A stretch of DNA of 64,000 nucleotides from Yoonia vestfoldensis (GTDB lineage Bacteria > Pseudomonadota > Alphaproteobacteria > Rhodobacterales > Rhodobacteraceae). Below, one piece after another: positions 27,121-37,130 of this stretch. Positions within the stretch are counted from its first letter, which is position 1, and the number at the start of each line of letters is the position of its first letter. The notes below the pieces were generated by a model, which saw only the letters and a list, made by a program, of their open reading frames with translations, was not told the DNA's origin and made no database searches. The translations under genes were made by a program, and so were the position numbers. The stretch is taken from the NCBI RefSeq assembly GCF_002158905.1, contig NZ_CP021431.1:3426001-3490000 (forward strand), given 5' to 3'.

Positions 27121-27837
27121 TCAAACAGCTGTGCCAGACACCGCGTTCAGCCGTTTCAACGTTGCGGCGACCATCGCATCGGCATCCGGCGTCGCGGCCA
27201 CGGTCAGGCTGCGGGTGCTGATTGTGGATGCTGCATTCTGAACCGCCGTGCTGATCACCACCACATGCACCGGCGCCGCAAAAGGTGCCTGCCCGGCAAG
27301 GATGGTCGCGGTCCGCGGGGAAAACAAGGGCAAGATCACCGCTGCGTCACCCTGCAGCGCCTTGCAGGCGGCATCATCCAAAGGTTGGGCGATCTGGTCA
27401 TAGGCGATGACATCAATGCACCCGATCCCCACCGCTGCAAGTCTTTCAGAAATGCCACCGCGTGTGTGAACACCGTGCAGATGGACCAGCGGTCCATCGA
27501 CCCGACGGGCAATGATCTTATCCGCAAGGCGCGTGGCGTCCCCCGGCCCGGTGATTGCGTCAAAACCGGCGGCGGTGGCCAGTTGGGCGGTCTTTTCGCC
27601 CACGCACCAAGCGGGCAGGCCGCGCGGCAAAGCGGCCGTGCGCGCGGCCGCCACACCATGGGCCGATGTCAGGATCACCCCTTTGACCCCTGCAAGATCA
27701 GCCGTGATCGGCACCGGGATGATCTCTAGAAGCGGCGACAGAATAATCCGCAACGGCCCGACCCAACGCGCAGTGATCTGTGCGGCGAAGGCCTCGGCCT
27801 GTGGGGCCGGGCGGGTCAGGATCAGCGCAGGAGTCAT
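27121..27837 (-). CDS. hemD: Uroporphyrinogen-III synthase HemD
   Basis: A 238-aa cytosolic enzyme that closes and inverts hydroxymethylbilane to uroporphyrinogen III. The fold signatures are an N-terminal [14 protein letters not shown], then [21 protein letters not shown], and a C-terminal half with [14 protein letters not shown]. Sequence conservation in HemD is low overall, so context (the hemD, Mic60-like, hemY order) adds weight. It is divergent from tsaD. Confidence 0.87.
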   Translation of the reverse strand: MTPALILTRPAPQAEAFAAQITARWVGPLRIILSPLLEIIPVPITADLAGVKGVILTSAHGVAAARTAALPRGLPAWCVGEKTAQLATAAGFDAITGPGDATRLADKIIARRVDGPLVHLHGVHTRGGISERLAAVGIGCIDVIAYDQIAQPLDDAACKALQGDAAVILPLFSPRTATILAGQAPFAAPVHVVVISTAVQNAASTISTRSLTVAATPDADAMVAATLKRLNAVSGTAV

Positions 27838-27906
27838 CGGGATCCCATTGTTTGCAGGCTGGTGCAGTGTTACCTGCGATTAACGAACACGCAACAGGAT
27901 CAATGC

Positions 27907-28989
27907 ATGGCGCGCGCGCTGACTGTCCTTGGCATCGAAAGCAGCTGCGACGATACCGCCGCCGCCGTGGTGCGCAGCCATGATGTGCTGTCCTCGGTGG
28001 TCTATGGCCAGACCGCGCTCCATGCCGATTTCGGCGGTGTCGTCCCAGAGGTGGCAGCCCGCGCCCATGCCGAAAAGCTGGATCATTGCGTCGAAGAGGC
28101 CTTGGGCCGCGCTGGTCTTGGCTTTGCCGATCTGGACGCTATCGCCGTGACGGCCGGGCCGGGGCTGATCGGCGGGGTGCTGTCCGGCGTCATGTGCGCC
28201 AAGGGTTTGGCCGCTGCGACAGGCCTGCCGCTGATCGGTGTCAACCATCTGGCAGGCCATGCGCTGACGCCGCGCCTGACGGACCGCGTCGCCTATCCCT
28301 ATCTGATGCTGTTGGTTTCAGGCGGGCATTGCCAATTCCTGATCGTCGCGGGGCCTGATACATATCACCGCCTTGGCGGCACCATCGACGACGCGCCGGG
28401 CGAGGCGTTTGACAAGACCGCGCGTATCCTTGGCCTGTCGCAACCGGGGGGGCCTGCGGTTGAAACCGCAGGAACGGGGGGCGATCCACGCGCCTTTGAC
28501 CTGCCGCGGCCCTTGCTGAACCAGCCGGGCTGCGACATGTCTTTCTCGGGGCTGAAAACCGCGATGCTGCGCGCCCGCGACGGGCTGGTCGCCGCCAAAG
28601 GCGGGCTGACGCGGCAGGATCAGGCCGATCTGAGCGCCTCTTTTCAGGCGGCCATCGCAGATGTGCTGGTCGAGAAAACCCGCCGCGCGCTGGCCCTATA
28701 TCTGGCAATGACGCCCGCAGAGCCGTGTTTTGCCATCGCGGGCGGGGTCGCGGCGAACCAGGTGATCCGCGCCCGGTTGATGCAGCTTTGCGCCGGGTCA
28801 AGCGCGGCTTTCGTGGCCCCGCCCTTGGCGCTTTGCACCGATAACGCTGCGATGATCGCTTATGCGGGGGCTGAATTGCTGGGCGCGGGGTTCTGCGACG
28901 ACCTGGGCCTGTCGGCCCGACCGCGTTGGCCATTGGACAAAACAGCCGCCCCGATGCTGGGGTCGGGCAAGAAAGGGGCCAAGGCATGA
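27907..28989 (+). CDS. tsaD: tRNA N6-adenosine threonylcarbamoyltransferase TsaD
   Basis: A 360-aa ASKHA-fold enzyme that transfers threonylcarbamoyl to A37 of ANN-decoding tRNAs. It shows [14 protein letters not shown], the metal-binding HAEKLDH and NHLAGH motifs, [10 protein letters not shown], and the C-terminal [15 protein letters not shown] 27907 is chosen from family alignment; an earlier in-frame start at 27862 adds 15 unrelated residues. Its stop overlaps the gpsA start (ATGA). Confidence 0.95.
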   Translation: MARALTVLGIESSCDDTAAAVVRSHDVLSSVVYGQTALHADFGGVVPEVAARAHAEKLDHCVEEALGRAGLGFADLDAIAVTAGPGLIGGVLSGVMCAKGLAAATGLPLIGVNHLAGHALTPRLTDRVAYPYLMLLVSGGHCQFLIVAGPDTYHRLGGTIDDAPGEAFDKTARILGLSQPGGPAVETAGTGGDPRAFDLPRPLLNQPGCDMSFSGLKTAMLRARDGLVAAKGGLTRQDQADLSASFQAAIADVLVEKTRRALALYLAMTPAEPCFAIAGGVAANQVIRARLMQLCAGSSAAFVAPPLALCTDNAAMIAYAGAELLGAGFCDDLGLSARPRWPLDKTAAPMLGSGKKGAKA

Positions 28990-29948
28990 CTATCGGGATC
29001 GCGGGGGCCGGCGCTTTTGGGACGGCACTGGGCGTGGCTTTGGCGCGCGACGGGCGCGCTGTGCAGCTCTGGGCGCGCGATGCGGCGGCGGTTGCGCAGA
29101 TGCAGGCCAGCCGCGAAAACCCGCGGCTGCCGGGCGTGACATTGCCCGACACCATCACGCTGACCGCCGCGTTAGACCCGCTTTTCGCCTGCGAGACTGT
29201 CTTGCTGGCGATCCCGGCGCAGGCGCTTTCAGGGTTTTTGGGAGACTATGGCGCGCGTTTGTCGGGCAAGGCGCTGGTGGCCTGTTGCAAAGGGATCGAC
29301 CTTGGCCGGATGACCGGCCCTGCCAGCACCATTCGCGATCTGGTGCCCGATGCGGGCGCCGCAATTCTGACCGGCCCCAGCTTTGCCACGGATATCGCGC
29401 GCGGCCTGCCCACGGCGCTGACCATCGCCTGCGCGGATGACGCCAGCTGTGCGCTGCTGCAACAGCTGCTGTCCACCCCGACCCTGCGGCTTTACCGCAC
29501 AACCGACATCACCGGCGCGGAACTGGGTGGCGCGTTAAAGAATGTCATGGCGATCGCTGCGGGGGTGACCATCGGGGCCGGCCTTGGCGAAAGCGCGCGG
29601 GCCGCCCTGATCACACGCGGTTTTGCTGAAATGCAGCGGCTGGTCACCCAGCTGGGCGGGCAGGCCGAGACGCTGGCGGGCCTGTCCGGCCTGGGCGATC
29701 TGGTGCTGACCTGCACATCCGCGCAGTCGCGCAATTACCGCTATGGGCTTGCCTTGGGGGCGGCGCAGGATTTCAACACCACCACCACCGTCGAAGGCAT
29801 TGCGACAGCAAGCGCGCTGCGGCAACTGTCGCTTGATCTGGACATCGACCTGCCGATATGCACGGTTGTCGCTGACCTGACGACAGGTCGGACCGATGTG
29901 AAAACCGCGCTGCACGCCCTGCTGTCGCGCCCTTTGAAAGAAGAATAG
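28986..29948 (+). CDS. gpsA: Glycerol-3-phosphate dehydrogenase [NAD(P)+] GpsA
   Basis: A 320-aa Rossmann-fold enzyme that reduces dihydroxyacetone phosphate to glycerol-3-phosphate for phospholipid synthesis. It shows [40 protein letters not shown], the catalytic-lysine region [13 protein letters not shown] and [13 protein letters not shown]. It overlaps tsaD by four bases and is one base from the YciI-like gene, so this is one operon. Confidence 0.96.
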   Translation: MTIGIAGAGAFGTALGVALARDGRAVQLWARDAAAVAQMQASRENPRLPGVTLPDTITLTAALDPLFACETVLLAIPAQALSGFLGDYGARLSGKALVACCKGIDLGRMTGPASTIRDLVPDAGAAILTGPSFATDIARGLPTALTIACADDASCALLQQLLSTPTLRLYRTTDITGAELGGALKNVMAIAAGVTIGAGLGESARAALITRGFAEMQRLVTQLGGQAETLAGLSGLGDLVLTCTSAQSRNYRYGLALGAAQDFNTTTTVEGIATASALRQLSLDLDIDLPICTVVADLTTGRTDVKTALHALLSRPLKEE

Positions 29949-30221
29949 ATGCGTTTCGCCCTGCTTGCCAAAGACAAAACCGGCGCCTTGCAAACCCGGC
30001 TCGACAACCGCGACGCCCATCTGGCCTATGTGGCTGAAACAGGCGTGGTGGAAATCGCGGGGCCGCTGCTGGATGCGGATGGGCAGATGTGTGGATCGCT
30101 GATCATCCTTGATGTGCCCGATCTTGCCGCAGCAGAGGCCTGGGCCGCCGCCGACCCCTATGCCAAGGCGGGGCTGTTCGGGGATGTCACGCTGAGCGCA
30201 TGGAAAAAGGTCATCGGCTGA
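29949..30221 (+). CDS. YciI-like small protein
   Basis: A 90-aa dimeric alpha/beta-barrel protein of the YciI family (FALLAKDKTGALQTRLDNRD, then AHLAYVAETG and a central GPLLDADGQMCGSLIIL). The conserved His and Asp residues typical of YciI are present (residues in DNRDAH), but the substrate is unknown. It starts at the base after the gpsA stop and overlaps the EVE gene (TGATG). Confidence 0.87.
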   Translation: MRFALLAKDKTGALQTRLDNRDAHLAYVAETGVVEIAGPLLDADGQMCGSLIILDVPDLAAAEAWAAADPYAKAGLFGDVTLSAWKKVIG

Positions 30222-30640
30222 TGGCCTATTGGCTGTTCAAATCCGAACCCGATGTCTGGGGCTGGGACCATCAGACCGCCAAAGGCGCGGCGGGCGAGGA
30301 ATGGAACGGCGTGCGCAATTACCAGGCCCGCAACAACATGCGTGCGATGCAGATCGGCGATCTGGGGTTCTTTTACCATTCCCGCAGCGGGCTAGAGATC
30401 GTCGGCATCGTCGAAATCTGCGCCGAAAGCCACCCCGACAGCACCAGCGATGATCCGCGTTGGGATTGCGTCGATGTCCGGGCGGTGCGGCCTTTCGTCA
30501 AACCCGTCAGCCTTGAACAGATCAAAGCGGATCAACGGCTTCAGGATATGGTCTTGGTGAATAATTCGCGCCTATCGGTGCAGCCGGTCACGGATGCGCA
30601 ATGGCAGATTATCTGCGCGCTGGGTGACACAGATCCCTGA
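30221..30640 (+). CDS. EVE-domain protein
   Basis: A 139-aa protein made of one EVE (PUA-like) domain: MAYWLFKSEPDVWGWD, WNGVRNYQARNNMRAMQIGD and LGFFYHS. EVE domains bind modified bases in DNA or RNA; the ligand here is unknown. ATG 30221 overlaps the YciI-like gene stop, indicating coupled translation. Last gene of the tsaD-gpsA operon. Confidence 0.9.
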   Translation: MAYWLFKSEPDVWGWDHQTAKGAAGEEWNGVRNYQARNNMRAMQIGDLGFFYHSRSGLEIVGIVEICAESHPDSTSDDPRWDCVDVRAVRPFVKPVSLEQIKADQRLQDMVLVNNSRLSVQPVTDAQWQIICALGDTDP

Positions 30641-30660
30641 CAAGACAACGCCGCCCATGC

Positions 30661-30694
30661 AAAAAAGGGCCCGGCAAATGCCGAACCCTCTTTC
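30661..30694. terminator. Probable bidirectional intrinsic terminator
   Basis: GGG and GGCA pair with TGCC and CCC around a small loop. The A6 run on the left gives a U6 tail on the minus strand, and a short CTTT follows on the plus strand. It can end the EVE-gene operon and also a minus-strand transcript coming from the ahcY side. Confidence 0.55.
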
Positions 30695-30790
30695 ACCCCG
30701 CGTGCTCCCAAGCCACCACACGCAATCAGTTATTAGGTCCGGCCATCCTGGCCATGACAAGCTCTACCACAGGTAGATCGCTAGGCCAAA
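30661..30790 (-). ncRNA. Candidate structured small RNA or ahcY 3' leader remnant
   Basis: The minus strand here would fold into successive hairpins: TCTACC/GGTAGA around an ACA loop (30763-30777), GGCCA/TGGCC around a 3-base loop (30741-30753), GCGTG/CACGC (30700-30723), then a terminator hairpin followed by U6 (30661). Such a run ending in a terminator is typical of a small RNA, or of a processed 3' UTR of ahcY. No known RNA family was recognised. Confidence 0.3.
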
Positions 30791-30831
30791 TCCAATAAGC
30801 GCATGATTTTAGGTTCATTTTAGACATCGCA

Positions 30832-30875
30832 GTCCGTTTTGCTGGAACATCAGTGAAATATAGCAAAAAGCGGAC
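30832..30875. repeat. Long inverted repeat downstream of ahcY
   Basis: Arms GTCCG + TTTTGCT and AGCAAAA + CGGAC are separated by an 18-base loop, with two unpaired bases in the right arm. There is no U run, so it is not a clear terminator; it may protect a 3' end. Confidence 0.5.
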
Positions 30876-31001
30876 GCCAAGCCCTTTCGCCAGAACGGGT
30901 CACCTCCAGAACCGCACAGCCAGAACGCGAAACGCCGCCGCCCCATGTACAGGGGGCAGCGGCGTCATGATCATCCGCAGCCTGACGTCAGGCGCGATGC
31001 A

Positions 31002-32390
31002 TCAATAGCGGTAATGTTCGGGCTTGAACGGGCCATCGACGGTGACGCCGATGTAATCCGCCTGATCCTTGCGCAATTCGGTCAGTTTGACCCCGATCCG
31101 TTTCAAATGCAGGCGGGCGACCTTTTCATCCAGCGCCTTGGGCAGGATAAAGACGCCGGGCTGGTAATCTTCGCCCTTGGTCCAGAGTTCGATCTGCGCC
31201 AGCACCTGGTTGGTGAAAGACGCCGACATCACGAAAGACGGATGGCCGGTGGCATTGCCAAGGTTCAGCAAACGCCCTTCGGACAGCAGGATCAAGCGGT
31301 TGCCGGATGGCATCTCGATCATGTCGACCTGTTCCTTGATATTCGTCCACTTGTGATTTTTCAACGCAGCGACCTGAATTTCATTGTCGAAATGGCCGAT
31401 ATTGCCGACAATCGCCATATCCTTCATCTCGCGCATATGCTCGATCCGGATCACGTCACGGTTGCCGGTGGTGGTGATGAAAATATCGGCGCTGTCCAGC
31501 ACATCTTCCAGCAAGACGACCTCGAACCCGTCCATGGCGGCCTGCAATGCGCAGATCGGGTCAACCTCTGTCACCTTCACACGGGCACCGGCCCCTTGCA
31601 GCGACGCGGCAGAGCCTTTGCCCACGTCACCGTAACCGCAGACCACGGCGACCTTGCCGGCCATCATCGTATCGGTGGCGCGGCGGATACCGTCGACCAG
31701 CGATTCCTTGCAGCCGTATTTATTGTCGAATTTCGACTTGGTCACAGAATCGTTCACGTTGATCGCAGGGAAAGGCAGCTGGCCTTTCTTGTGCAGATCA
31801 TACAGGCGATGCACGCCGGTCGTCGTTTCCTCGGACACGCCCTTGATCGCATCGCGGGTTTTGGTGAACCAGCCGGGGCTTTGCGCCATGCGCTTCTTGA
31901 TCTGGGCCTTGATGACCTCTTCTTCCTCGGATTGGGGGACGGGGATGATTTCCTCGCCCGCTTCGGCGCGGGCACCCAACAGCACGTAAAGCGTCGCATC
32001 GCCGCCATCATCAAGGATCATGTTGGCGCCTTCGGGGAATTGGAAGGATTTATCGAGATAATCCCAATGTTCTTCCAGCGTCTGGCCCTTGATCGCAAAG
32101 ACCGGCGTGCCACCGGCGGCAATCGCGGCAGCGGCGTGGTCTTGCGTGGAAAAGATATTGCAGGACGCCCAGCGCACATCGGCACCAAGTGCTGTCAGCG
32201 TTTCGATCAGCACGGCGGTCTGGATCGTCATGTGCAGCGATCCGACGATCCGCGCACCGGCCAGCGGCTTGGCCGCGCCATATTCTTCGCGCAGGGCCAT
32301 CAGGCCGGGCATTTCGGTTTCGGCGATATCAAGTTCCTTGCGACCGTAGGCGGCCAATGCGATATCCTTGACGATGTAATCCAGCGACAT
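31002..32390 (-). CDS. ahcY: S-adenosylhomocysteine hydrolase AhcY
   Basis: A 462-aa enzyme that splits S-adenosylhomocysteine into adenosine and homocysteine, using bound NAD. It shows [20 protein letters not shown], the NAD-binding [20 protein letters not shown], the catalytic region [13 protein letters not shown], and ends [20 protein letters not shown] before KPEHYRY. ATG 32390 fits the family start and has an AGAGAG ribosome site; the frame runs on to 32450 without homology. No SAH riboswitch could be identified by eye in the short upstream region. A long antisense frame over this gene is a codon-bias shadow. Confidence 0.96.
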   Translation of the reverse strand: MSLDYIVKDIALAAYGRKELDIAETEMPGLMALREEYGAAKPLAGARIVGSLHMTIQTAVLIETLTALGADVRWASCNIFSTQDHAAAAIAAGGTPVFAIKGQTLEEHWDYLDKSFQFPEGANMILDDGGDATLYVLLGARAEAGEEIIPVPQSEEEEVIKAQIKKRMAQSPGWFTKTRDAIKGVSEETTTGVHRLYDLHKKGQLPFPAINVNDSVTKSKFDNKYGCKESLVDGIRRATDTMMAGKVAVVCGYGDVGKGSAASLQGAGARVKVTEVDPICALQAAMDGFEVVLLEDVLDSADIFITTTGNRDVIRIEHMREMKDMAIVGNIGHFDNEIQVAALKNHKWTNIKEQVDMIEMPSGNRLILLSEGRLLNLGNATGHPSFVMSASFTNQVLAQIELWTKGEDYQPGVFILPKALDEKVARLHLKRIGVKLTELRKDQADYIGVTVDGPFKPEHYRY

Positions 32391-32504
32391 GCGGTCTCTC
32401 TCATAATAAATGGGTTGACGGTCCATAGCATCGCGACCCGCTTGCCACAATCCAAAGTCGCGTATTATGCAGAACGCTCAAGATTCAGTTAAGGCGCAGT
32501 GATC

Positions 32505-33095
32505 ATGAAGCAACCAAGAGCCTGGCAAAGAATGCTGTCGGGGCGCAGGCTCGATCTTCTTGATCCGACGCCGGTGGATATTGAAATCAGCGATATCGCG
32601 CATGGCCTTGCCTTTGTTGCGCGCTGGAACGGTCAGACCAAGGGTGATTTCGCCTATACCGTGGCCGAACATTCGCTGTTGGTGACGGATATCTTCATCC
32701 AGCAGAACCCCAAAGCGCCGCTGCGCTGGCAGTTGGCAGCGCTGCTGCATGATGCGCCCGAATATGTGATCGGCGACATGATCAGCCCGGTCAAGGCGGC
32801 GGTCGGCCCCGGTTACGGCGCGCTGGACGACCGGTTGACCGCGGCGATCCACCTGCGGTTCGGATTGCCCGCGCAGCTGCCGGTGCAGATCAAGCGGCAG
32901 ATCAAAAAGGCAGACAAGCTGTCGGCATGGCTGGAAGCCGTGCAGATCGCCGGATTCTCGCGCCCCGAGGCGGATAAGTTCTTTGGCAAGCAGGACGCCG
33001 CGCTGTTGGATCTGTTTGCGATCCGGCTGCGCCCGCCGATGGCCGTGCGCGACGATTACACCCGCCGCTGCCAGGACCTGATGCAGGCGATGTGA
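32505..33095 (+). CDS. HD-domain phosphohydrolase (YfbR-like)
   Basis: A 196-aa cytosolic HD-domain protein. The metal ligands are visible: His in AEHSLLVTD, the HD pair in ALLHDAPEYVIGDM, and a later Asp in KKADKLSAW. This arrangement is that of YfbR-like 5'-nucleotidases acting on deoxynucleoside monophosphates; the substrate here is not proven. ATG 32505 lies just inside an in-frame GTG at 32499. Divergent from ahcY. Confidence 0.82.
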   Translation: MKQPRAWQRMLSGRRLDLLDPTPVDIEISDIAHGLAFVARWNGQTKGDFAYTVAEHSLLVTDIFIQQNPKAPLRWQLAALLHDAPEYVIGDMISPVKAAVGPGYGALDDRLTAAIHLRFGLPAQLPVQIKRQIKKADKLSAWLEAVQIAGFSRPEADKFFGKQDAALLDLFAIRLRPPMAVRDDYTRRCQDLMQAM

Positions 33096-33176
33096 CCAAA
33101 AGGGCAGGCAGGCGCGCAACGCTCCCTTAATCAATCTGGATCAAGCTATCCCGGCCAAACCTGCGGGATTCGTCGG

Positions 33177-34865
33177 ATGCTCTTGATCAAATATCTATCA
33201 GACCGTCTGACCGGGCATCTTGCACAGATCAGCCCCGAACAGCTTTGGCTGCGCTATATTCTTGGCCTGACAATCGCGCTGGCATTGCTGGCCACGATGC
33301 ATGGCGTCAACCAGCAGATCATCGCGCATAGCGCCCCGATCAATGCGGCGGCGGAACTGGAAAAACTGCAAAGGCATCAACGCGTGGTCCTTGGGGCTGC
33401 CATGCTGGTGCTGCTGGCAGAGGCGTTGGTCATATTCTATCCCGCGCATCGGGCGGTGCAGACCCAGATCCGCGCCCTGCGCGACCAGTCCAAACGCCTG
33501 CTTAGTTCCAAGGTGGCGCTGAAACAGACGAATGCGCGCCTGCTCTACCTGGCCAATCACGACAGCCTGACCGGATTGCCCAACCGCAGCCATCTGATCA
33601 CCACGCTGACAGACCGGATGACCAGCACCCCCGCGACGCCGCAGACCTTTTTGTTCATCGGGCTGGACGGGTTCAAATCCATTAACGATTCCGCCGGACA
33701 TGAAAGGGGCGATGACCTGCTGATCGCGGTTGGAAAAGCGCTGCGCGCATGCGTTGATGACGACCAGATCGTCGCCCGGATCGGCGGCGATGAATTCGCG
33801 CTGATGACCGATGAACCCCCTGCGCTGATGCTGCGCCGTGTCATGGCGGCGCTGTCTGACCCCTGGGATGTGCGGGGCCGGCGGTTGAAGGTGCGCGCCA
33901 GCATCGGTTTTCTGGTGATTGACCCGGATCGGACCGAGCCTTTGTGCGTGCTTGCCGATGCGGCCATGGCGCTGCAGGTGGCCAAAAACGAAGGCGGCAA
34001 CCGCGCGCAAGAATTCACCCCGGCGCTGCGCGAGGCTGCGGGACATTTGCTGGAACTGCAGATGCAAGTGCCCGACGCAATCCGCAATGGCGAATTGGAA
34101 CCCTGGTTTCAGCCGCAGATCCGCCTGATCGACGGGGCCTTGCATGGTGTCGAGGTGCTGGCCAGATGGCGCCACCCGACCCGCGGCTTGATGACCCCGG
34201 ACAGGTTTCTGCCCGCGGTCGAACGCGCCGGCATGAGCGTCGAGATGGATCTTGCCATCTGGAAAGCCGCCATGGTGCAAGCCGTGAAATGGCAGACGAT
34301 GAATATCTGGGATCCCGTGCTGTCATTGAACGCCGCGCCAACCACCATTGCCGATCCCTATCTGGTCGAACGCTTTCTTCTTGTGCTGCGCAATTCAGGG
34401 CTGCGCCCGGAACAGGTGATCGTCGAGGTGCTGGAAAACACGCTGCTCAACGGCGCGGGCGATATGGCCGCTATCAATATCGACAGCCTGTCAGAATGTG
34501 GCATTGCGCTGGAACTGGATGATTTCGGCACCGGCTATGCGTCGCTGTGCCATCTGACGCAATTGCCGCTTTCAGGGATCAAGCTGGACAAATCGCTGGT
34601 CGCACCCCTGCCCGACCATGGGGCCGATAGTATCGTGCGCGCCATTCTTGCGCTATCAGCGGAACTTGGCCTGCATGTCGTGGCCGAAGGGATCGAGGAA
34701 AGCCACCAGGCACAGCACCTGCTTGACCGTGGCTGCACCATTGGCCAAGGCTATGGCTTTGCCCGCCCGATGCCGGCGCGGGAATTCGAAATGTGGCTCT
34801 CGTTGCACGCCGCCCATCCGGTCACGATATCACAGGATCGGCTGGTTCTGATCAACGAAGCTTGA
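33177..34865 (+). CDS. Membrane GGDEF-EAL cyclic-di-GMP protein
   Basis: A 562-aa protein with two transmembrane helices (about residues 24-46 and 70-92) bounding a short periplasmic segment, a short coiled coil, a GGDEF domain (about 125-285, intact RIGGDEFAL) and an EAL domain (about 290-545). The EAL catalytic set is largely present: EVL in place of EAL, SLNAAPTT, EVLENTLL, DDFGTGYASL, KLDKSLV and VVAEGIEE. Both synthesis and hydrolysis of c-di-GMP are therefore possible, with phosphodiesterase activity likely. The periplasmic loop is too small for a known sensor fold. It lies away from the flagellar genes but could influence motility. Confidence 0.9.
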   Translation: MLLIKYLSDRLTGHLAQISPEQLWLRYILGLTIALALLATMHGVNQQIIAHSAPINAAAELEKLQRHQRVVLGAAMLVLLAEALVIFYPAHRAVQTQIRALRDQSKRLLSSKVALKQTNARLLYLANHDSLTGLPNRSHLITTLTDRMTSTPATPQTFLFIGLDGFKSINDSAGHERGDDLLIAVGKALRACVDDDQIVARIGGDEFALMTDEPPALMLRRVMAALSDPWDVRGRRLKVRASIGFLVIDPDRTEPLCVLADAAMALQVAKNEGGNRAQEFTPALREAAGHLLELQMQVPDAIRNGELEPWFQPQIRLIDGALHGVEVLARWRHPTRGLMTPDRFLPAVERAGMSVEMDLAIWKAAMVQAVKWQTMNIWDPVLSLNAAPTTIADPYLVERFLLVLRNSGLRPEQVIVEVLENTLLNGAGDMAAINIDSLSECGIALELDDFGTGYASLCHLTQLPLSGIKLDKSLVAPLPDHGADSIVRAILALSAELGLHVVAEGIEESHQAQHLLDRGCTIGQGYGFARPMPAREFEMWLSLHAAHPVTISQDRLVLINEA

Positions 34866-34920
34866 GCATTGCGGACTTCCTGCGTATCTGGAACGGCGAA
34901 ACCAGCGGATTGGAACGACG

Positions 34921-35532
34921 ATGGCGAATTTTCTGTATCACAACGATCTGCCAGATGGGCTGAACCTGGGGCCGGTCGTCGCGATCGATTGCGAAACCAT
35001 GGGGTTGAACCCGCACCGCGACCGGCTGTGCCTGATCCAGATGTCGGGCGGCGACGGCGATTGCCATCTGGTGCAGGTCAGCAAGGGGCAGGCCGCCGCG
35101 CCGAACCTATGCGCGATGCTGACCGACCCGGCCGTGCTGAAACTATTCCATTTTGGCCGTTTCGACATCGCGGCCTTGCTTCATGCCTTTGGTGTCGTGA
35201 CCGCCCCCGTCTATTGCACCAAGATCGCGTCCAAGCTGGTGCGCACCTATACCGACCGGCACGGGCTGAAGGTTCTGTTGCAGGATATGCTGGGGATCGA
35301 CATTTCCAAACACCAACAGCAAAGCGATTGGGGCGCGCCCAAATTGACAGCCGCGCAGCTGGATTACGCCGCCTCTGATGTCTTGTATCTGCACCAGCTG
35401 ATGGCGGCCTTCGATCTGCTGCTGCAACGCGAAGATCGGGTCGCGGTCGCACAGGCCTGTTTTGATTTTCTGCCGACACGCGCCGCGCTGGACCTGGGCG
35501 GCTGGCCCGAAACCGATATCTTTGCGCATTGA
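34921..35532 (+). CDS. RNase D-like 3'-5' exonuclease
   Basis: A 203-aa DEDDy exonuclease domain. The four acidic residues are visible in AIDCETMGL (D and E), HFGRFDIAAL (D) and DYAASDVLYLHQL (D, with Y four residues earlier). The HRDC domains of full-length RNase D (about 375 aa) are absent, as is common for this alphaproteobacterial family. It likely trims RNA 3' ends. Its stop overlaps the kdsD start (TGATG). Confidence 0.88.
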   Translation: MANFLYHNDLPDGLNLGPVVAIDCETMGLNPHRDRLCLIQMSGGDGDCHLVQVSKGQAAAPNLCAMLTDPAVLKLFHFGRFDIAALLHAFGVVTAPVYCTKIASKLVRTYTDRHGLKVLLQDMLGIDISKHQQQSDWGAPKLTAAQLDYAASDVLYLHQLMAAFDLLLQREDRVAVAQACFDFLPTRAALDLGGWPETDIFAH

Positions 35533-36500
35533 TGGCTGATCCTGTCCCCTTTCTGGCAACAGCCCGCCGCGTGATCTTGCAAGAGGCGGATGCGCTGACC
35601 GCCTTATCCGCCGCGCTGGATGCAAATTTCGCGGATGCGGTCACGCTGTTGTTGAACGCCAAAGGCCGGGTCATCGTGTCGGGCATGGGCAAATCCGGCC
35701 ATATCGCGCGCAAGATCGCCGCCACCTTTGCCAGCACCGGCACGCCCGCCCATTTCGTCCATCCCGCCGAGGCGAGCCATGGCGATCTGGGCATGATGAC
35801 GCGGGGCGATGTGGTGCTGGTGCTGTCGAATTCGGGGGAAACGCCCGAATTGGCCGATCTGGTCGCCTATACCCGCCGCTTTGGCATTCCGATGATCGGC
35901 GTGGCCAGCCGTGCCGATAGCACGCTGATCCAGCAGGCCGATGTCGGCATCACCCTGCCGCAATTGGGCGAGGCTTGTGGCCGCGGCATCGTGCCGACGA
36001 TATCCACCACGATGACATTGGCGCTGGGCGATGCGCTGGCCATCGCGCTGATGGAACATCGCGCCTTCACGCCTGAAAACTTCCGTGACTTTCACCCCGG
36101 CGGCAAGCTGGGCGCGCAATTGTCCAAGGTTGCCGATCTGATGCACCGCGATGACATGATCCCGCTGGTGCATGTGGATACGCCGATGTCGGATGTCTTG
36201 CTGGTGATCACCCAGAAAGGATTCGGCATCGCCGCCGTGCTGGATGATGATCACCGGCTGGTCGGCATCGTCACCGACGGCGACCTGCGCCGGCATATGG
36301 ACGGCCTGCTGGATCATAATGCAGGCGAGGTCATGACCACCAACCCCACCACCGTATCGCCCCATGCGCTGGCCGAAGAGGCGGTCAAGATCATGAACAG
36401 CCGCAAGATCACTTGCCTGTTTGCGCTGGACCCCGCCAATGCCGGACAGGTCGCAGGCGTTTTGCATATCCATGATTGCCTGCGGGCTGGTATTGTCTGA
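35532..36500 (+). CDS. kdsD: Arabinose-5-phosphate isomerase KdsD
   Basis: A 322-aa enzyme that interconverts ribulose-5-P and arabinose-5-P, the first step of Kdo synthesis. An N-terminal SIS domain (SGMGKSGHIARKIAATFAST, HPAEASHGDLGM, LSNSGETPEL) is followed by two CBS domains (about 205-320). Start ATG 35532 overlaps the upstream gene; an in-frame TTG precedes it. It leads directly into lptC, lptA and lptB, a lipopolysaccharide-export operon. Confidence 0.95.
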   Translation: MADPVPFLATARRVILQEADALTALSAALDANFADAVTLLLNAKGRVIVSGMGKSGHIARKIAATFASTGTPAHFVHPAEASHGDLGMMTRGDVVLVLSNSGETPELADLVAYTRRFGIPMIGVASRADSTLIQQADVGITLPQLGEACGRGIVPTISTTMTLALGDALAIALMEHRAFTPENFRDFHPGGKLGAQLSKVADLMHRDDMIPLVHVDTPMSDVLLVITQKGFGIAAVLDDDHRLVGIVTDGDLRRHMDGLLDHNAGEVMTTNPTTVSPHALAEEAVKIMNSRKITCLFALDPANAGQVAGVLHIHDCLRAGIV

Positions 36501-36502
36501 CC

Positions 36503-37102
36503 ATGAATGGCGGCGACAATCTGTATTCGCAATGGGTCGGCTGGGCCAAGATCCTGCTGCCGGTCGGCGGGCTGGCCTTGTTGTCGACGCTGTTCTTATT
36601 CGCGCGCGCGCCAAACGACGGCACCAATATCCCGGTGGCGCAGGTGATCGAGCTTGCGCGTGAGCAGCAATTATCCGCCCCCGAATTTTCCGGCCTGACC
36701 GATACCGGCGCGGTCGTCGTGGTCTCCGCGCGCAGCGCCCGCCCGCTGCCGGACCAGCCCGATACCGCCACCGTCGATAATCTTCGGATGCAGATGGACA
36801 ATCCCGGCGGCGGCACGCTGAACGTCACCGGCGTCACCGGCGAGATTGACGGCCGCGCGCGCATCGCCCGGTTCTCGGGGCTTGTGCGGCTAGAGACATC
36901 GACAGGATATACGATGGAAACCAGCGGCCTGACCGTCACGCTGGACACAGGCACCGCCGTTTCGGACGGCTCGCTGGAAATCCGCGCACCAATGGGAAAT
37001 CTGACCGCAGGACAGGTGACATTCCAGGTCGATACCAGCAATACTGGTCACCAGATGCTGTTCACTGACGGGGTCCGGCTGATATATACGCCGCAAGGAT
37101 AG
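36503..37102 (+). CDS. lptC: LPS export protein LptC
   Basis: A 199-aa bitopic protein with one N-terminal transmembrane helix (about residues 11-35, WVGWAKILLPVGGLALLSTL) and a periplasmic beta-jellyroll of the LptC/OstA type. It bridges the LptBFG transporter to LptA. The start is three bases after kdsD. Sequence conservation in LptC is weak, so gene order supports the call. Confidence 0.87.
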   Translation: MNGGDNLYSQWVGWAKILLPVGGLALLSTLFLFARAPNDGTNIPVAQVIELAREQQLSAPEFSGLTDTGAVVVVSARSARPLPDQPDTATVDNLRMQMDNPGGGTLNVTGVTGEIDGRARIARFSGLVRLETSTGYTMETSGLTVTLDTGTAVSDGSLEIRAPMGNLTAGQVTFQVDTSNTGHQMLFTDGVRLIYTPQG

Positions 37103-37130
37103 GCCGCCCGCAGCAAAGGATATTTCTATC

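Larger units (their letters stand above)
30641..31001. other. Gene-free interval between EVE gene and ahcY
   Basis: A 361-base region without a credible protein gene. It holds the terminator, the candidate structured RNA, and a long imperfect inverted repeat at 30832-30875. Confidence 0.7.

Noticed and set aside
30945..32492. 515-codon frame antisense to ahcY
   Set aside because: Same codon-bias shadow; ahcY on the other strand is unmistakable.
32391..32504. SAH or SAM riboswitch before ahcY
   Set aside because: I could not match a known consensus or a convincing pseudoknot in this short region.
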